From: Streptomyces angustmyceticus | Lineage (GTDB): Bacteria > Actinomycetota > Actinomycetes > Streptomycetales > Streptomycetaceae | Length of the DNA: 64,000 nucleotides | Assembly (NCBI RefSeq): GCF_019933235.1 | Contig: NZ_CP082945.1 | Span: 7,911,501 to 7,975,500 of the forward strand | Direction: 5' to 3' | In this document: in pieces, positions 53,686 through 62,631 of the stretch | Layout of the letters: each line of letters starts with the position of its first letter | How positions within the stretch are numbered: position 1 is the first letter of the stretch | Notes under the pieces: generated by a model | Seen by the model: the letters and a program-made list of their open reading frames with translations, nothing else | Told to the model about the DNA's origin: nothing | The model's database searches: none | Program-made: the position numbers and the translations under genes

Positions 53686-54058
53686 GGGCGGCACCAGCAC
53701 GGTGCCGGGCGCGGCGCCGTCCTCCGCCGTGCCGTCATCGGGCTCCTCCGCCGCATCGGGTACGGCGCCTGGGTCGGGGGATGTAGTCCCCGGCCGCGCC
53801 GGCTCATGCCGGAGGAGGGTTTGCCGGTCCGTTCGTGTCGGGCCTGCCGGGACGCGGCTTCATCACCGGTGCCAGGGGCACACGTAGCTCTCGAAAGCTT
53901 GCGGGGTGCGGCGGTCCGGTGCCCGCCCGGGTGCTTCCGGAGCCGGGGCGACGAGTCCCACCGGCCCGGTTCGCTGCGCACGGAGGAATCCGGCGGACGA
54001 CGCGAACGCACACGGACGTACCCGGACGCCCCTCCCGCCGGACGCGAAGGGAGAGCCG
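53686..54058. other. Gap upstream of the CPBP protease
   Basis: 373 bases with no supported gene. Several long open frames cross it on both strands but all are shadows of the neighbouring genes. Confidence 0.45.
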
Positions 54059-55195
54059 ATGACCACGACGCACGGCACGACGCCGGCTCGGGGCTCCGCG
54101 GGGCGGGCCTGGGGGCGAGCGCTGCTCGGCGGCATAGTGATGGCGAGTGCGCTGGGAGCCGGGAACGCGCTGGGCGAAGCCCTCGCCCGGCTGCTCGGTG
54201 CCGACGGCTACGCGCGGCAGCTGCTGCCCGCCGTCCTGGTGAGCGCGCTGGCCGTCCCCGCCGTGCTGGGCCTGCGGGCCGTGCGGTCGGTGCGGCGGCT
54301 TCCGATGGGGCTCGGGCCCCGGACCGCGGCGCCGCTCGGCTTCCTCCGCGGTATGGCCGTCACCGTCTCCTGTGCCGCCGCCGTGCTCGGCGCCGGCACG
54401 GCACTCGGGTGGGTCCGCTGGTCCGGCCTGGACCCGGCCGCCCTCGCCGCCTTCCTGGTGGGCAACGCCCTGGTGGCCGTGCTGCTGGAGGCACTGCCCG
54501 AGGAGGCGACGCTGCGGGGCTACGCCTGGGTCTCCTTGCGCGACCGGCTCGGCGGCGTGGTCTCCGCGCTGGGGACGACCGTGGTCTTCCTGCTGGTGCC
54601 GGGGGTGTCCACGGTGGTGCAGGCCGGGGTGTCCCGGTTGGTGGGCGTGGCGCCCGTGCCGATGGGGCTCAGCCCCGAGGGGCAGGATCCGGTCGCCTAT
54701 CTGGTGCTGCTCACGGTCTTCGGCCTCACGCTGGTGGCCGCGCGGACGGCGCCGGGCGCCGCGCCGCTGTGGACGGCGATCGGCACCCACGTGGCCTTCC
54801 TCAGTGTCAACCGTGTCGTGTTCGAGGGCGTACAGCGCGATGCGGGGTGGTCGGCGAAGGTCGCACCGGCCCACGCCGCGGTCCTCGAACTGGGATATCT
54901 GGCGGCCACGGCGCTGGTCTTCGTCGTGGCACGGCTGGTGTCGTCGCTGGTACGGGCGCGGGCGCGGCGGCTCGGGACCGGGCATCCGTCGGCGGCGACC
55001 GCACACAGCGTCGGCGACTGGACCGCGGTCGGTCCGCTGCCCGTCCCGGCCGAGCGGGACGGGCGGCAGGCCCCGGACATCGAGTGGGCGCGGGCGTCCT
55101 CGGGCGTCGAGCGTGTACGGGCGGCGGGCGCCGGCCGGCAAGGGCTGTCATGTGACCGGCGGGGTGCGCGGGTGTTCCGGCGTAGCGGAGTTTGA
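54059..55195 (+). CDS. CPBP intramembrane glutamic endopeptidase
   Basis: 378 residues, GAAGGGAGAG upstream of the ATG. About eight membrane helices. The active site is LLEALPEEATLRGYAWVSLR (EExxxR near residue 148), with the FxxxH-type helix VVFLLVPGVSTVVQ and the last motif in IGTHVAFLSVNRVVF (His and Asn). Members are the prokaryotic Rce1-like CAAX-type proteases, often used to mature bacteriocins or to inactivate membrane proteins. The C-terminal 70 residues are Ala/Arg-rich and hydrophilic, longer than usual. No peptide substrate gene is seen nearby. Confidence 0.88.
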   Translation: MTTTHGTTPARGSAGRAWGRALLGGIVMASALGAGNALGEALARLLGADGYARQLLPAVLVSALAVPAVLGLRAVRSVRRLPMGLGPRTAAPLGFLRGMAVTVSCAAAVLGAGTALGWVRWSGLDPAALAAFLVGNALVAVLLEALPEEATLRGYAWVSLRDRLGGVVSALGTTVVFLLVPGVSTVVQAGVSRLVGVAPVPMGLSPEGQDPVAYLVLLTVFGLTLVAARTAPGAAPLWTAIGTHVAFLSVNRVVFEGVQRDAGWSAKVAPAHAAVLELGYLAATALVFVVARLVSSLVRARARRLGTGHPSAATAHSVGDWTAVGPLPVPAERDGRQAPDIEWARASSGVERVRAAGAGRQGLSCDRRGARVFRRSGV

Positions 55196-55755
55196 CGGTT
55201 ATGGGGGAATTGTTCGTGTTTATTGGTGTGGGGTGGAAATGAGCGGACGGGTGGTCGCCGGTCCGGCCCGGTAATCGGTGCGGGCGGGACGGCACGAGGG
55301 GCGAGGGGCCGGTGGGCAGCGCCGGAATCCCCTCGCCCCTTGCCGTGCGACGCCGTGAAGGAATCGACTTTTACCCATCGGGTCGAGAAGCAAACAGCCG
55401 TAATTTCCGATTGTTCTCGGCGGATGCGGGCACGCGATTGTCCAGAGGATGATGACGGTGGTTCCGCATCTGCCGGTACCGCCTCTCGCGCTGATCCTTT
55501 CGGCGCGGAGGCGCGGGGCAGGCCGTATGGGTATGCGGTGGTCGCACCAGCAGTCCGGCTGCCGAAGCGGCGTGAGGTGTTCCACAGCACGCCGCTCACC
55601 CTTGTCCGCTAAGGGCGGGCGAGGTGCCGGCCATTCCACCGTCGCGGCGAAACAAAACATTTCGTCCGACCTCGGAGAATTGTGGTTGATAGCCCGGGAA
55701 GAGGGCAAGCTTTCCGGCCTGAAGGCAAGTCCACGCGATTGAGGTGAGCTTTATC
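55196..55755. other. Gap with a hairpin; promoter of the ATPase gene
   Basis: No gene supported. The hairpin at 55297-55340 ends the CPBP transcription unit. Sequence from 55600 to 55740 is less GC-rich (AAACAAAACATTTCG, GAATTGTGGTTGATAG) and is probably the promoter of the ATPase gene. Confidence 0.5.
55297..55340. terminator. Hairpin terminator after the CPBP gene
   Basis: AGGGGCGAGGGG and CCCCTCGCCCCT form a perfect 12-bp stem around a 20-base loop, about 100 bases after the CPBP stop. Confidence 0.6.
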
Positions 55756-56193
55756 ATGAGCACCGCCGAGGCCCCGCGCACCCTGACGGCGTCGCCGGTG
55801 CTGGAGCTTCAACTGGACTGTCGATCCGAAGCCGTCGGGCCCGCACGGCACCTTGCCACCGCCTTTCTGGAACAACTGGAACCCGCCGTGGAGAAGGACG
55901 CCAGGGAAGCCGTGATCCTGGTGGTCTCCGAGCTGGTGACCAATGCGGTACGGCACGCGGGCGGAAGGGCCTGCTCCCTGCGGCTGCGGGCCGGTCCGGA
56001 GTCGGTGGTGGTCGACGTGCACGACTCCAGCCCCGCGCTTCCCCGCCCCCGTACCCCCGACGTCACCGGTGAGGGCGGCGGTTTTGGATGGTCGATGGTC
56101 TGCCGCATTGCGACCGTCGTGAAGATCGATCGGGAATCGGCCGGTAAAACCGTGACCGCGATCATTCCCCGCCTGGGCCACGGTTCTTCCTGA
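55756..56193 (+). CDS. Anti-sigma-type HATPase (RsbW-like)
   Basis: 145 residues from ATG 55756 (GAGGTGAG upstream; a GTG 12 bases earlier is also in frame). The GHKL fold is clear: N-box VSELVTNAVRHAGG, G1 box VVDVHDSSPALPRPR, and G2 GEGGGFGWSMVCRIA. Such short ATPases are anti-sigma-B-type switch kinases, or regulators of anti-sigma antagonists, very numerous in streptomycetes. No sigma factor or antagonist gene lies beside it, so the partner is elsewhere. Confidence 0.9.
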   Translation: MSTAEAPRTLTASPVLELQLDCRSEAVGPARHLATAFLEQLEPAVEKDAREAVILVVSELVTNAVRHAGGRACSLRLRAGPESVVVDVHDSSPALPRPRTPDVTGEGGGFGWSMVCRIATVVKIDRESAGKTVTAIIPRLGHGSS

Positions 56194-56464
56194 CCGGCCA
56201 GGCCGTGGCCGGTGAGCCACGGCCGAGCGCACAACGATCCGCCACGGCGGAGCACCGGGTCGACCGACCGGTCCCCGGATGACGCGAGGAATATCGCCCC
56301 CGCTGGACCGCCCCGATGGCGCTGGGTTGAGAGTGCGTCACCTTTCGGTGAACCCTCGTCAATCTCCCGCCGCGTGAATTCCCGGGCGACAGCACCGAAT
56401 TCGCCGTGACGGCACGACAACCGTCGCGAAAACTCACTCCTTCCGGTCGGCATATTTCTGCGGA

Positions 56465-57673
56465 TCAGGCAGCGGCGTCCGGCCAGGGAACTTGCGTCGC
56501 GGTCGGGGCCGTGTAGTCGATTCCCGGTACCGCGAAACCGTAGAGGCGCTGGACCTCGGCGTGGAACCAGTCGAGATCGGCGAGGCGGGTGATGGTCTCG
56601 GTCGTGGCCGACTCCCAGCGTTCGGTGACGGCGGCCTGGACCGCGCTGTTGAGCTCCCAGCCGTCGAGCCGGACCCGGCCGTCCTCGTCGGTCTCCAGCG
56701 GCCGTACGCCGGTCAGCTGGTCCCACAGGTCGGCCAGCTGGGCGATCGGCGGCACCATCCCCTCGCCGAGCGCCCCGCGCAGCAGGCCGACGTAGAGGGC
56801 GATGCCGGGGATGGCGGTGGAGGACTGGGTGACCGCGGCACCGTTGACGGAGGTCACCGCGCGGCCGCCGACCAGCTTGGCCAGACGCTCGTCGAGCGTG
56901 CGGGCGGTCGCTTCGAGATGGGACTTGGCGGCGCCGATGGTGCCCTGCCGGTAGATCCCGTCCGTCAGAGGGGAACCGATGTACGACAGGGCCGCCGTGC
57001 TGAATCCGTCGGCGAGCAGACCGCGGTCGGCGAGATGGTCGACCCACCGCTCCCAGTCCGCGCCGCCCATCACCGCCACGGTCTGCTCGATGTCGTCGCC
57101 CTCGGCCGGCGCGGTCTCCACCTCCTTGACCTCCGGCGTCCCGTCGCCGTCGAAGACGAGGGTCTTGGTGCGGTACGCCTCGCCGATGGGCTTGAGGGCC
57201 GAGGCGTAGACGGCACCGGTCTCCGGGTCGGTGCGCCGCGGTGCGGCAACCGAGTAGATCAGATGGTCCAGACGGCCGAAGCGCTGCCGCAGGACGTCCG
57301 CGACCTGGTCCTTCATCGCGTCGGAGAACGCGTCGCCGTTGAGGAACACCATCTCGTGGCCGTGCCGGCGGGCGAGTTCGGCGGTGGCGGCGGTGCGGTA
57401 CCAGCCGGCGGTGGCGGTGCGCCGCTCGGTCGGAGCCTTCTCGAAGCAGACGCCGATGCCGCGGATGCCCGTCCGGGCGAGGCCGGCGATCGTCGCGGCC
57501 AGCCCGTAGCCGGCCGAGCAGCCGACGATCAGCGCCACCGGAGCGTCATCCGGGACACGGGCAGGCTCGGGGGCGGCCTCCCACATCTCCTGCACCAAGC
57601 GCTCGCAGCCGGCCGGGTGGGAGTCGAGGAAGAGGAAGCCGCGGCTGCGCGGGCTGATGACTCGTTCGCTCAT
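56465..57673 (-). CDS. fabV: FabV-type enoyl-ACP (trans-2-enoyl-CoA) reductase
   Basis: 402 residues from ATG 57673 with AAGGA nine bases upstream. The entry VISPRSRGFLFLDSHPAGCE is the FabV signature. VALIVGCSAGYGLAATIAGL is the NADH-binding glycine-rich turn, and IYRQGTIGAAK gives the catalytic Tyr-x8-Lys spacing that sets FabV apart from FabI. LDHLIYSVAAPRRTDPETG is also conserved. FabV reduces the double bond in the last step of fatty-acid elongation and is triclosan-insensitive in other bacteria. Divergent from the XRE regulator at 58.1 kb, with 463 bases between. Confidence 0.95.
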   Translation of the reverse strand: MSERVISPRSRGFLFLDSHPAGCERLVQEMWEAAPEPARVPDDAPVALIVGCSAGYGLAATIAGLARTGIRGIGVCFEKAPTERRTATAGWYRTAATAELARRHGHEMVFLNGDAFSDAMKDQVADVLRQRFGRLDHLIYSVAAPRRTDPETGAVYASALKPIGEAYRTKTLVFDGDGTPEVKEVETAPAEGDDIEQTVAVMGGADWERWVDHLADRGLLADGFSTAALSYIGSPLTDGIYRQGTIGAAKSHLEATARTLDERLAKLVGGRAVTSVNGAAVTQSSTAIPGIALYVGLLRGALGEGMVPPIAQLADLWDQLTGVRPLETDEDGRVRLDGWELNSAVQAAVTERWESATTETITRLADLDWFHAEVQRLYGFAVPGIDYTAPTATQVPWPDAAA

Positions 57674-58136
57674 GACGCACGTCCTTCGGTTCGTCGAGTT
57701 CGTCGCGGTGGAGAAGCGGCCGCCACCGGAGTACCTGCCGCCCTGCCAGTCTGCGACGCCGTACCTCCCCATGATCGTCTCGGCGGAGACAGTGTTGGCG
57801 GGGTGGTTTTGGAGGGTTCTCCTCAGTTCGGGCCGTGGGAGGTCTTCCCAGCCCTTCGCGCCTCGAATGTCCGGGGGCGGCCGGCAGGCGGTGGGCTGGG
57901 TGGCGGGGCCCTCCGGAGGTGCATCGGATTCATGATCTCCACGAGTTGCGGAACGGCGGAACGCGGCGAAACGCCGGTGGCGTAAGCGTCCCTTCCTGCG
58001 GAGAAGTGGATTTGCCCGGGACGAAGCGGAGCGTGATGAAACCGATAGCAAGCAATGCGTGAAGAGTATGTGAGAGTCGGTGTGATGCGTGGCACACTCC
58101 CTTCACCGGTCGCGAGCGACGAGGGGGGCGAGCGGG
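57674..58136. other. Divergent promoter region between fabV and the XRE regulator
   Basis: 463 bases with no supported gene. The right 100 bases are less GC-rich (GAAACCGATAGCAAGCAATG) and probably hold the regulator's promoter. Confidence 0.4.
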
Positions 58137-59450
58137 ATGCAGCGGATTCCTGTGTGGTTCGGTGCGGAGTTACGCCGGCGAAGGATCGAAGCGGGGCTGT
58201 CGCTGGGAGAACTGGCGACCCTGATTCGCTTTTCCAAAGGTCACTTGAGCAAGATCGAACGCGGTGTGAAGGCGCCCAGTCATGATCTTGCCCAGTTATG
58301 CGACAGCGCCCTCAACGCCGGCGGGAAACTCAGCGGACTGATATCCGCACCCGAGCGCGGCGCCACCGCGACACCCCTCGCCGAAGCGGATGTCACCACG
58401 CCCTGGACATTACGCATGCACGCCGGCGGCGAGAGCGACTTCGTGGCATGGGACCCGGCGTCGCCCGGTGCCGGGATCATGCCCGCCACCCTGGTGAGTT
58501 GGTCCCTCGCACCCCCTCCCTTCGAAAGCGGGGAGTCGAATGCGGCATTGCCGTACTTCCGCAATGTCTTCGACGAGTTCCGTCGGATGGGGCAGCTCTT
58601 CGGGCCCGCGGTGGTCGCCCAGCTCTGCATCGCCGCCACCAGCGCCCTGCGGGGCATGGCGCACCAGACGCGCCCCGCCGACCGGGACGCCGTCCTCCGG
58701 CTCGCCTCCCGGTTCGCGGAGTACACCGGCTGGATGGCGCAGGAGGCGGGCAGCGACGCGGCGTCGCTGTGGTGGACCGAGCAGGCGGTCCAGCTCGCCG
58801 CGGACAGCGGGGACGACGAACTGGCCGCCTACGCCCTGGTCCGCCGGGCCGAACTCGCCCTGTACGCAGGCGATTCGGTGGCCACCGTCCAACTGGCCCG
58901 GCGGGCCGCCCAGCAGGCCCGCAGTGCGCGCATCCGCGGACTCGCCGCACAGCGCGAGGCACAGGGGCATGCGCTGGTGGGCGACCGTGACGCCTGCCGC
59001 CGGGCCCTCGACCGCGGTGCGGAACTGACCGCCGGCGCGGCCCCACCGGGCGGTGAGGAGCCGGTTCTCGGCAGTATCCACCTGCCGGATCTGACGGCCT
59101 TCGTCGCCGGCTGGTGCATGCACGATCTCGGTTCCCCGGCGGAGGCGGTCACCCTGCTCGGGGACGGTCTGGACGCCATTCCGCCGGAATCCCGGCGGGC
59201 CAGGGCCCGATACGGCGCCCGGCTCGCGCTCGCACTGGCGAACGTCGGCGATATCGAACAGGCCTGTGCGATCGCCGAATTGGTCGCCTCCCATGTCGCC
59301 CTCATCGACTCGGCCACGATCCGCGCCGATCTGCTGCGGCTGAGTCGTGCACTCAATCGTTGGCCAAAGAATCCCACGGTCCGCCGGACCCTTCCACACC
59401 TCGCGATCGGTCTGCACACCCACCGGGCCGGCCCGGAAAATCCGGCCTGA
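58137..59450 (+). CDS. XRE-family regulator with TPR-like C-terminal domain
   Basis: 437 residues from ATG 58137 with GAGGGGGG nine bases upstream. Residues 5-60 form the Cro/C1 HTH: LRRRRIEAGLSLGELATLIR then FSKGHLSKIERGVKAPSHDL. Residues 150-420 are all-helical with repeats of about 34-40 residues (WWTEQAVQLAADSGDDELAA, ALVRRAELALYAGDSVATVQ, LARRAAQQARSARIRGLAAQ), a TPR-like scaffold that may bind a peptide or partner protein. It stands 230 bases upstream of the TIR operon, same strand, making it the likely regulator of that operon. Confidence 0.9.
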   Translation: MQRIPVWFGAELRRRRIEAGLSLGELATLIRFSKGHLSKIERGVKAPSHDLAQLCDSALNAGGKLSGLISAPERGATATPLAEADVTTPWTLRMHAGGESDFVAWDPASPGAGIMPATLVSWSLAPPPFESGESNAALPYFRNVFDEFRRMGQLFGPAVVAQLCIAATSALRGMAHQTRPADRDAVLRLASRFAEYTGWMAQEAGSDAASLWWTEQAVQLAADSGDDELAAYALVRRAELALYAGDSVATVQLARRAAQQARSARIRGLAAQREAQGHALVGDRDACRRALDRGAELTAGAAPPGGEEPVLGSIHLPDLTAFVAGWCMHDLGSPAEAVTLLGDGLDAIPPESRRARARYGARLALALANVGDIEQACAIAELVASHVALIDSATIRADLLRLSRALNRWPKNPTVRRTLPHLAIGLHTHRAGPENPA

Positions 59451-59680
59451 CTTCTCACCCCTCGGCCCGCCCCGCGCGAAGGCCCCCGAAGAACCCCGTC
59501 CCGCCGCATCCGTGGTGTTCCGTTGCCCGGCCAAAAGGCCCGGGGCAACGCGTTGACCGCGCCCCAAACCCCTGTGAATCTCGGCTTCATCCCCCCTGCG
59601 CCCAGCGACAGCCCGAGTGGCCCGTGCAGCACACGGCTGCCGCAATCCACCGCTGTCACCGTGAGGAAAGGCAGAACAAC

Positions 59681-60289
59681 ATGGCCGGCGTTTTCATCAA
59701 CTACCGGACCGGCGAAGGTGCCGAAGCAGCCGTCCTGCTCGACGAGGAATTGAAGGACGTATTCGGTCCGGAGAACGTCTTCCGCGACCGCCGCGCCATT
59801 CCGGCCGGCGCGCACTTTCCGCCCGACCTGTGGCGGGCGCTCGAAAGCTGCGGGGTCCTCCTCGTGCTCATCGGCCCGAACTGGCTCACCCTGCGCGACA
59901 CCGACGGCCGGCGCCGGATCGACGTACCGGGCGACTACGTCCACGACGAGATCCGCTGCGCCCTGGAGTGGCGCAGGACCGTCGTCCCCGTGCTGATCGA
60001 CGCGGCCGCGCTGCCCGCCAAGGAGCAACTGCCCGACGACCTCGCGGGGTTGGCGGAACGACAGGCCATGCACCTGCGCGTGCCGTACGCGCACCTCGAC
60101 CTCCCCGTCATCACCGAGGCCCTGCGCCGCCACGTCCCCGTGAGCGGAACCGCCCGGCAGCCCTCGCCCCCCGCCGACGGGGGGCCGCACGCGGGCCGGG
60201 ACATCACGTACCAGCGCAGCGCCGTCAGCTACGGCGGGCCCGCCACCTACCACGAGGGCCGGGACACGAAGAGCGGAGAGCAGCGGTGA
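59681..60289 (+). CDS. TIR-domain protein with short beta-rich tail
   Basis: 202 residues, AGGAAAGG upstream of the ATG. Residues 1-145 form the TIR domain: AGVFINYRTGEGAEAAVLLD (strand A and BB-loop entry), NVFRDRRAIPAGAHF, SCGVLLVLIGPNWL, and YVHDEIRCALEWRRTVVPVL, where Glu90 is in the position of the NADase catalytic Glu of bacterial TIR enzymes. The tail (residues 160-202) has repeated short strands: AGRDITYQRSAVSYGG and ATYHEGRDTKS. Its stop overlaps the next gene by 4 bases (GTGA). It probably cleaves or cyclises NAD+ when triggered by the downstream NTPase. Confidence 0.9.
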   Translation: MAGVFINYRTGEGAEAAVLLDEELKDVFGPENVFRDRRAIPAGAHFPPDLWRALESCGVLLVLIGPNWLTLRDTDGRRRIDVPGDYVHDEIRCALEWRRTVVPVLIDAAALPAKEQLPDDLAGLAERQAMHLRVPYAHLDLPVITEALRRHVPVSGTARQPSPPADGGPHAGRDITYQRSAVSYGGPATYHEGRDTKSGEQR

Positions 60290-62601
60290 GCGACACCGAA
60301 CAGCCCGGCACGGAAAGCGGCGGGCCGGAGGACGCACCGGGTGCGGACCTCGACGCCGCCACTCCGGACGAGCCGGCGCAGAACGCACCCGAGCCGGCCG
60401 GTACCGACCCCGTCGCACCGGCCGCCGAAGCCGAAGCCGCCGCCACGGCTCCGGCCGCCGAGCAGGCGGCAGCGGACCCGACCGGCGACGCCCGCCCGCC
60501 GGCCCAGGACACCGGCCGGCCCGTCCGCCGACGCGAGACCGCCGACGGCGGCGACTTCACCCGCTACCAGCAGGCCCGGCAGCAGAACGCCCTCAACAAG
60601 CTCAAGCGCAGCGCCGTCGCCCACGGCAGCGGCTCCGCCTTCTACGCCGAGCAGCTGACCATCGGCGCGGACACCGGCGTCGAGATCCAGGTGCTGAACG
60701 TCTCCGCGCTCACCGTCGCCCAGCAACTGGACTCCCATCAGGACGTCGACCAGCAGGCGCAGATGGCGGCCCGGCTCGCGGCCCAGCACATCGTGGTGCT
60801 CGCCGGAAAGCCGGGCAGCGGCCGGCAGTCCACCGCGCTGACGCTGCTCGCCGGCTGCTGCCCCGACGACAGCGTCCGGATCCTGCACAGCGAGGCCCCG
60901 GGCATCCTCCAGGCGCTGTGCCGGCGCGCCGACGAACTGCTCACGCCGGGCGGCTACGTGGTGGACCTCGACGACCAGCCGCTGAAACTGTCGACGCTCG
61001 AAACGCTCGGGCACCTCGCCCGCAAACAGCGCGCCCACCTCGTCGTCATCGGCGAACCGGGCCCGGTGGACCCCGACCGGCTGCGGCCCCACGCCTTCGA
61101 GCACCGGCGCCCCGCCCCCGGGGACGTCCTGGCGGTGCACCTGCGCCGGCTGCTGGCCGGGCACCCCGGCGTCTGCACCCAAGAGGACTGCACCGACGAG
61201 CACACCACGTCCTTCATCACCCGGATGCTGGAGTCGCCGCAGGTGCAGCGCACCCTCGACGGAGCCCCGTCCGTGGGCAGCGTCGTGGAGTTCGCCGAGG
61301 TCCTGGCACAGAGCGTGCACACCGAGGACACCAGCCTCGGCGAAGTCATCAACCAGTGGCGCGACCGGCTGCGCCGGCTGGCCAAACAACTCCTGCACGT
61401 CCCCGCGGAGACCGCGCAGGGACCCGTCCTCGACCCGCACCGCCAGGCGTTCCGTATCGCCTACGCCTTCTTCCACGGCCACCCGCTCTCCGACGTCTTC
61501 GAGGCGGGCGAGGTCCTCAGGGCCACCGTCCTGCCCCGCTACGAGACCCGTGAACCGGCGCCCCTCAACCACGTCTTCGAGCGCGAGCTGGACCAGCTGA
61601 TCCCGCAGGAGATGCGGGCCGCCGCGGACGCCACACCCGGCGCCGCCGACGACAACCCCCGGCGGGCCAGGCTCGTGGACGAGGAGCTGATGCACGCCGT
61701 CATCGAGGTGGTGTGGCACGACTACGACAGCCTGCGCGACCCGCTGCGGGAGTGGCTGACCGCGCTGGTCGCCGGGCCGCTGGAGCGCATCCGGGTGCGA
61801 GCCGCGCAGATCGCGGGGATCCTGCTCAGCCATGACTTCGACAGCGTCTACCGGGACCTGATCCGGCACTGGGCGGGGGATTCCGCGGCCTATCGGCAGT
61901 CCGCCGCGCTGGCCCTGGAGATGGCGGCCCACGACCCCCGGCTGGTGCACCGGGTGCGCGGCCAGATCAGAAGCTGGCTGAGCAGCCCCCGCTGGCAGCT
62001 CCAGGACAGCGCGGCCCGGGCGTACGGAACCCTGGTCGGCGCGCAGGACGTCCCGGACACCCTCTGGGCGCTGCGCGAACTCGGCACCCGTCCCGAACTG
62101 GCGCTCAGCAGCTCGGTGGCCTTCTCGATGTCCTGGCTCTACCTCGCCGGCGCCCCCGGACCGACCGCCGACGCCCTCGACCACTGGATCACCTCCGACA
62201 ACGACCACCTGCACCGCCACGCGATCCGCACCCTGCTGATCCTCAGCCGCTACGGCGCGGGGCCCGACCGCCGCGACCGGCCCGTCCTGGCCGACACCGC
62301 CATGACCGACCAGGAACGCGCCGACGCCCTGGTACGCCTGTGGCGCCACGCGCTGATGGGGAAGGACAGCTCGACCCGCGCCTGGGACCTGCTGCGGCGC
62401 TGGCTGCTCGCGGGCGACGCCGACAAGGAACTCGCCGCCTTCCTGGAGGACCTCGTACCGCGCATCTGCGCCCGGCCGCTCTCCCTGCGCGCCGGGTTCT
62501 ACCTCGGCATATGGGCCGGCCGCCACCCGGACTCGCGCACCATACGCCGGCTCCGCCACCAGCCGGTCCGAGGCGGCGTCGCGACCGGCTCCGCGTCCTG
62601 A
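60286..62601 (+). CDS. P-loop/HEAT-like large protein of a TIR operon
   Basis: 771 residues from GTG 60286, overlapping the TIR gene (GTGA) with GGAGAG upstream. Residues 1-85 are Ala/Pro/Glu-rich and disordered. Residues 110-145 (GSAFYAEQLTIGADTGVEIQ) are beta-rich. A P-loop follows near residue 172 (VVLAGKPGSGRQSTAL), with Arg where Lys is normal, and VVDLDDQPLKL as a Walker B candidate. Residues 470-770 are helical repeats (RVRAAQIAGILLSHDFDSVY, YRQSAALALEMAAHDPRLVH, HAIRTLLILSRYG), HEAT-like. The layout (disordered N-terminus, NTPase, helical sensor) fits STAND-type signal NTPases paired with TIR effectors. Exact NTPase clade uncertain. Confidence 0.85.
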   Translation: MSDTEQPGTESGGPEDAPGADLDAATPDEPAQNAPEPAGTDPVAPAAEAEAAATAPAAEQAAADPTGDARPPAQDTGRPVRRRETADGGDFTRYQQARQQNALNKLKRSAVAHGSGSAFYAEQLTIGADTGVEIQVLNVSALTVAQQLDSHQDVDQQAQMAARLAAQHIVVLAGKPGSGRQSTALTLLAGCCPDDSVRILHSEAPGILQALCRRADELLTPGGYVVDLDDQPLKLSTLETLGHLARKQRAHLVVIGEPGPVDPDRLRPHAFEHRRPAPGDVLAVHLRRLLAGHPGVCTQEDCTDEHTTSFITRMLESPQVQRTLDGAPSVGSVVEFAEVLAQSVHTEDTSLGEVINQWRDRLRRLAKQLLHVPAETAQGPVLDPHRQAFRIAYAFFHGHPLSDVFEAGEVLRATVLPRYETREPAPLNHVFERELDQLIPQEMRAAADATPGAADDNPRRARLVDEELMHAVIEVVWHDYDSLRDPLREWLTALVAGPLERIRVRAAQIAGILLSHDFDSVYRDLIRHWAGDSAAYRQSAALALEMAAHDPRLVHRVRGQIRSWLSSPRWQLQDSAARAYGTLVGAQDVPDTLWALRELGTRPELALSSSVAFSMSWLYLAGAPGPTADALDHWITSDNDHLHRHAIRTLLILSRYGAGPDRRDRPVLADTAMTDQERADALVRLWRHALMGKDSSTRAWDLLRRWLLAGDADKELAAFLEDLVPRICARPLSLRAGFYLGIWAGRHPDSRTIRRLRHQPVRGGVATGSAS

Positions 62602-62631
62602 CCGACGCCCCGTACGAAGAGGAGAACGACC

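Noticed and set aside
53806-55155. Plus frame of 449 residues across the CPBP gene
   Set aside because: Gly/Arg-rich throughout with no membrane helices; the frame from 54059 has the EExxxR active site and the helices.
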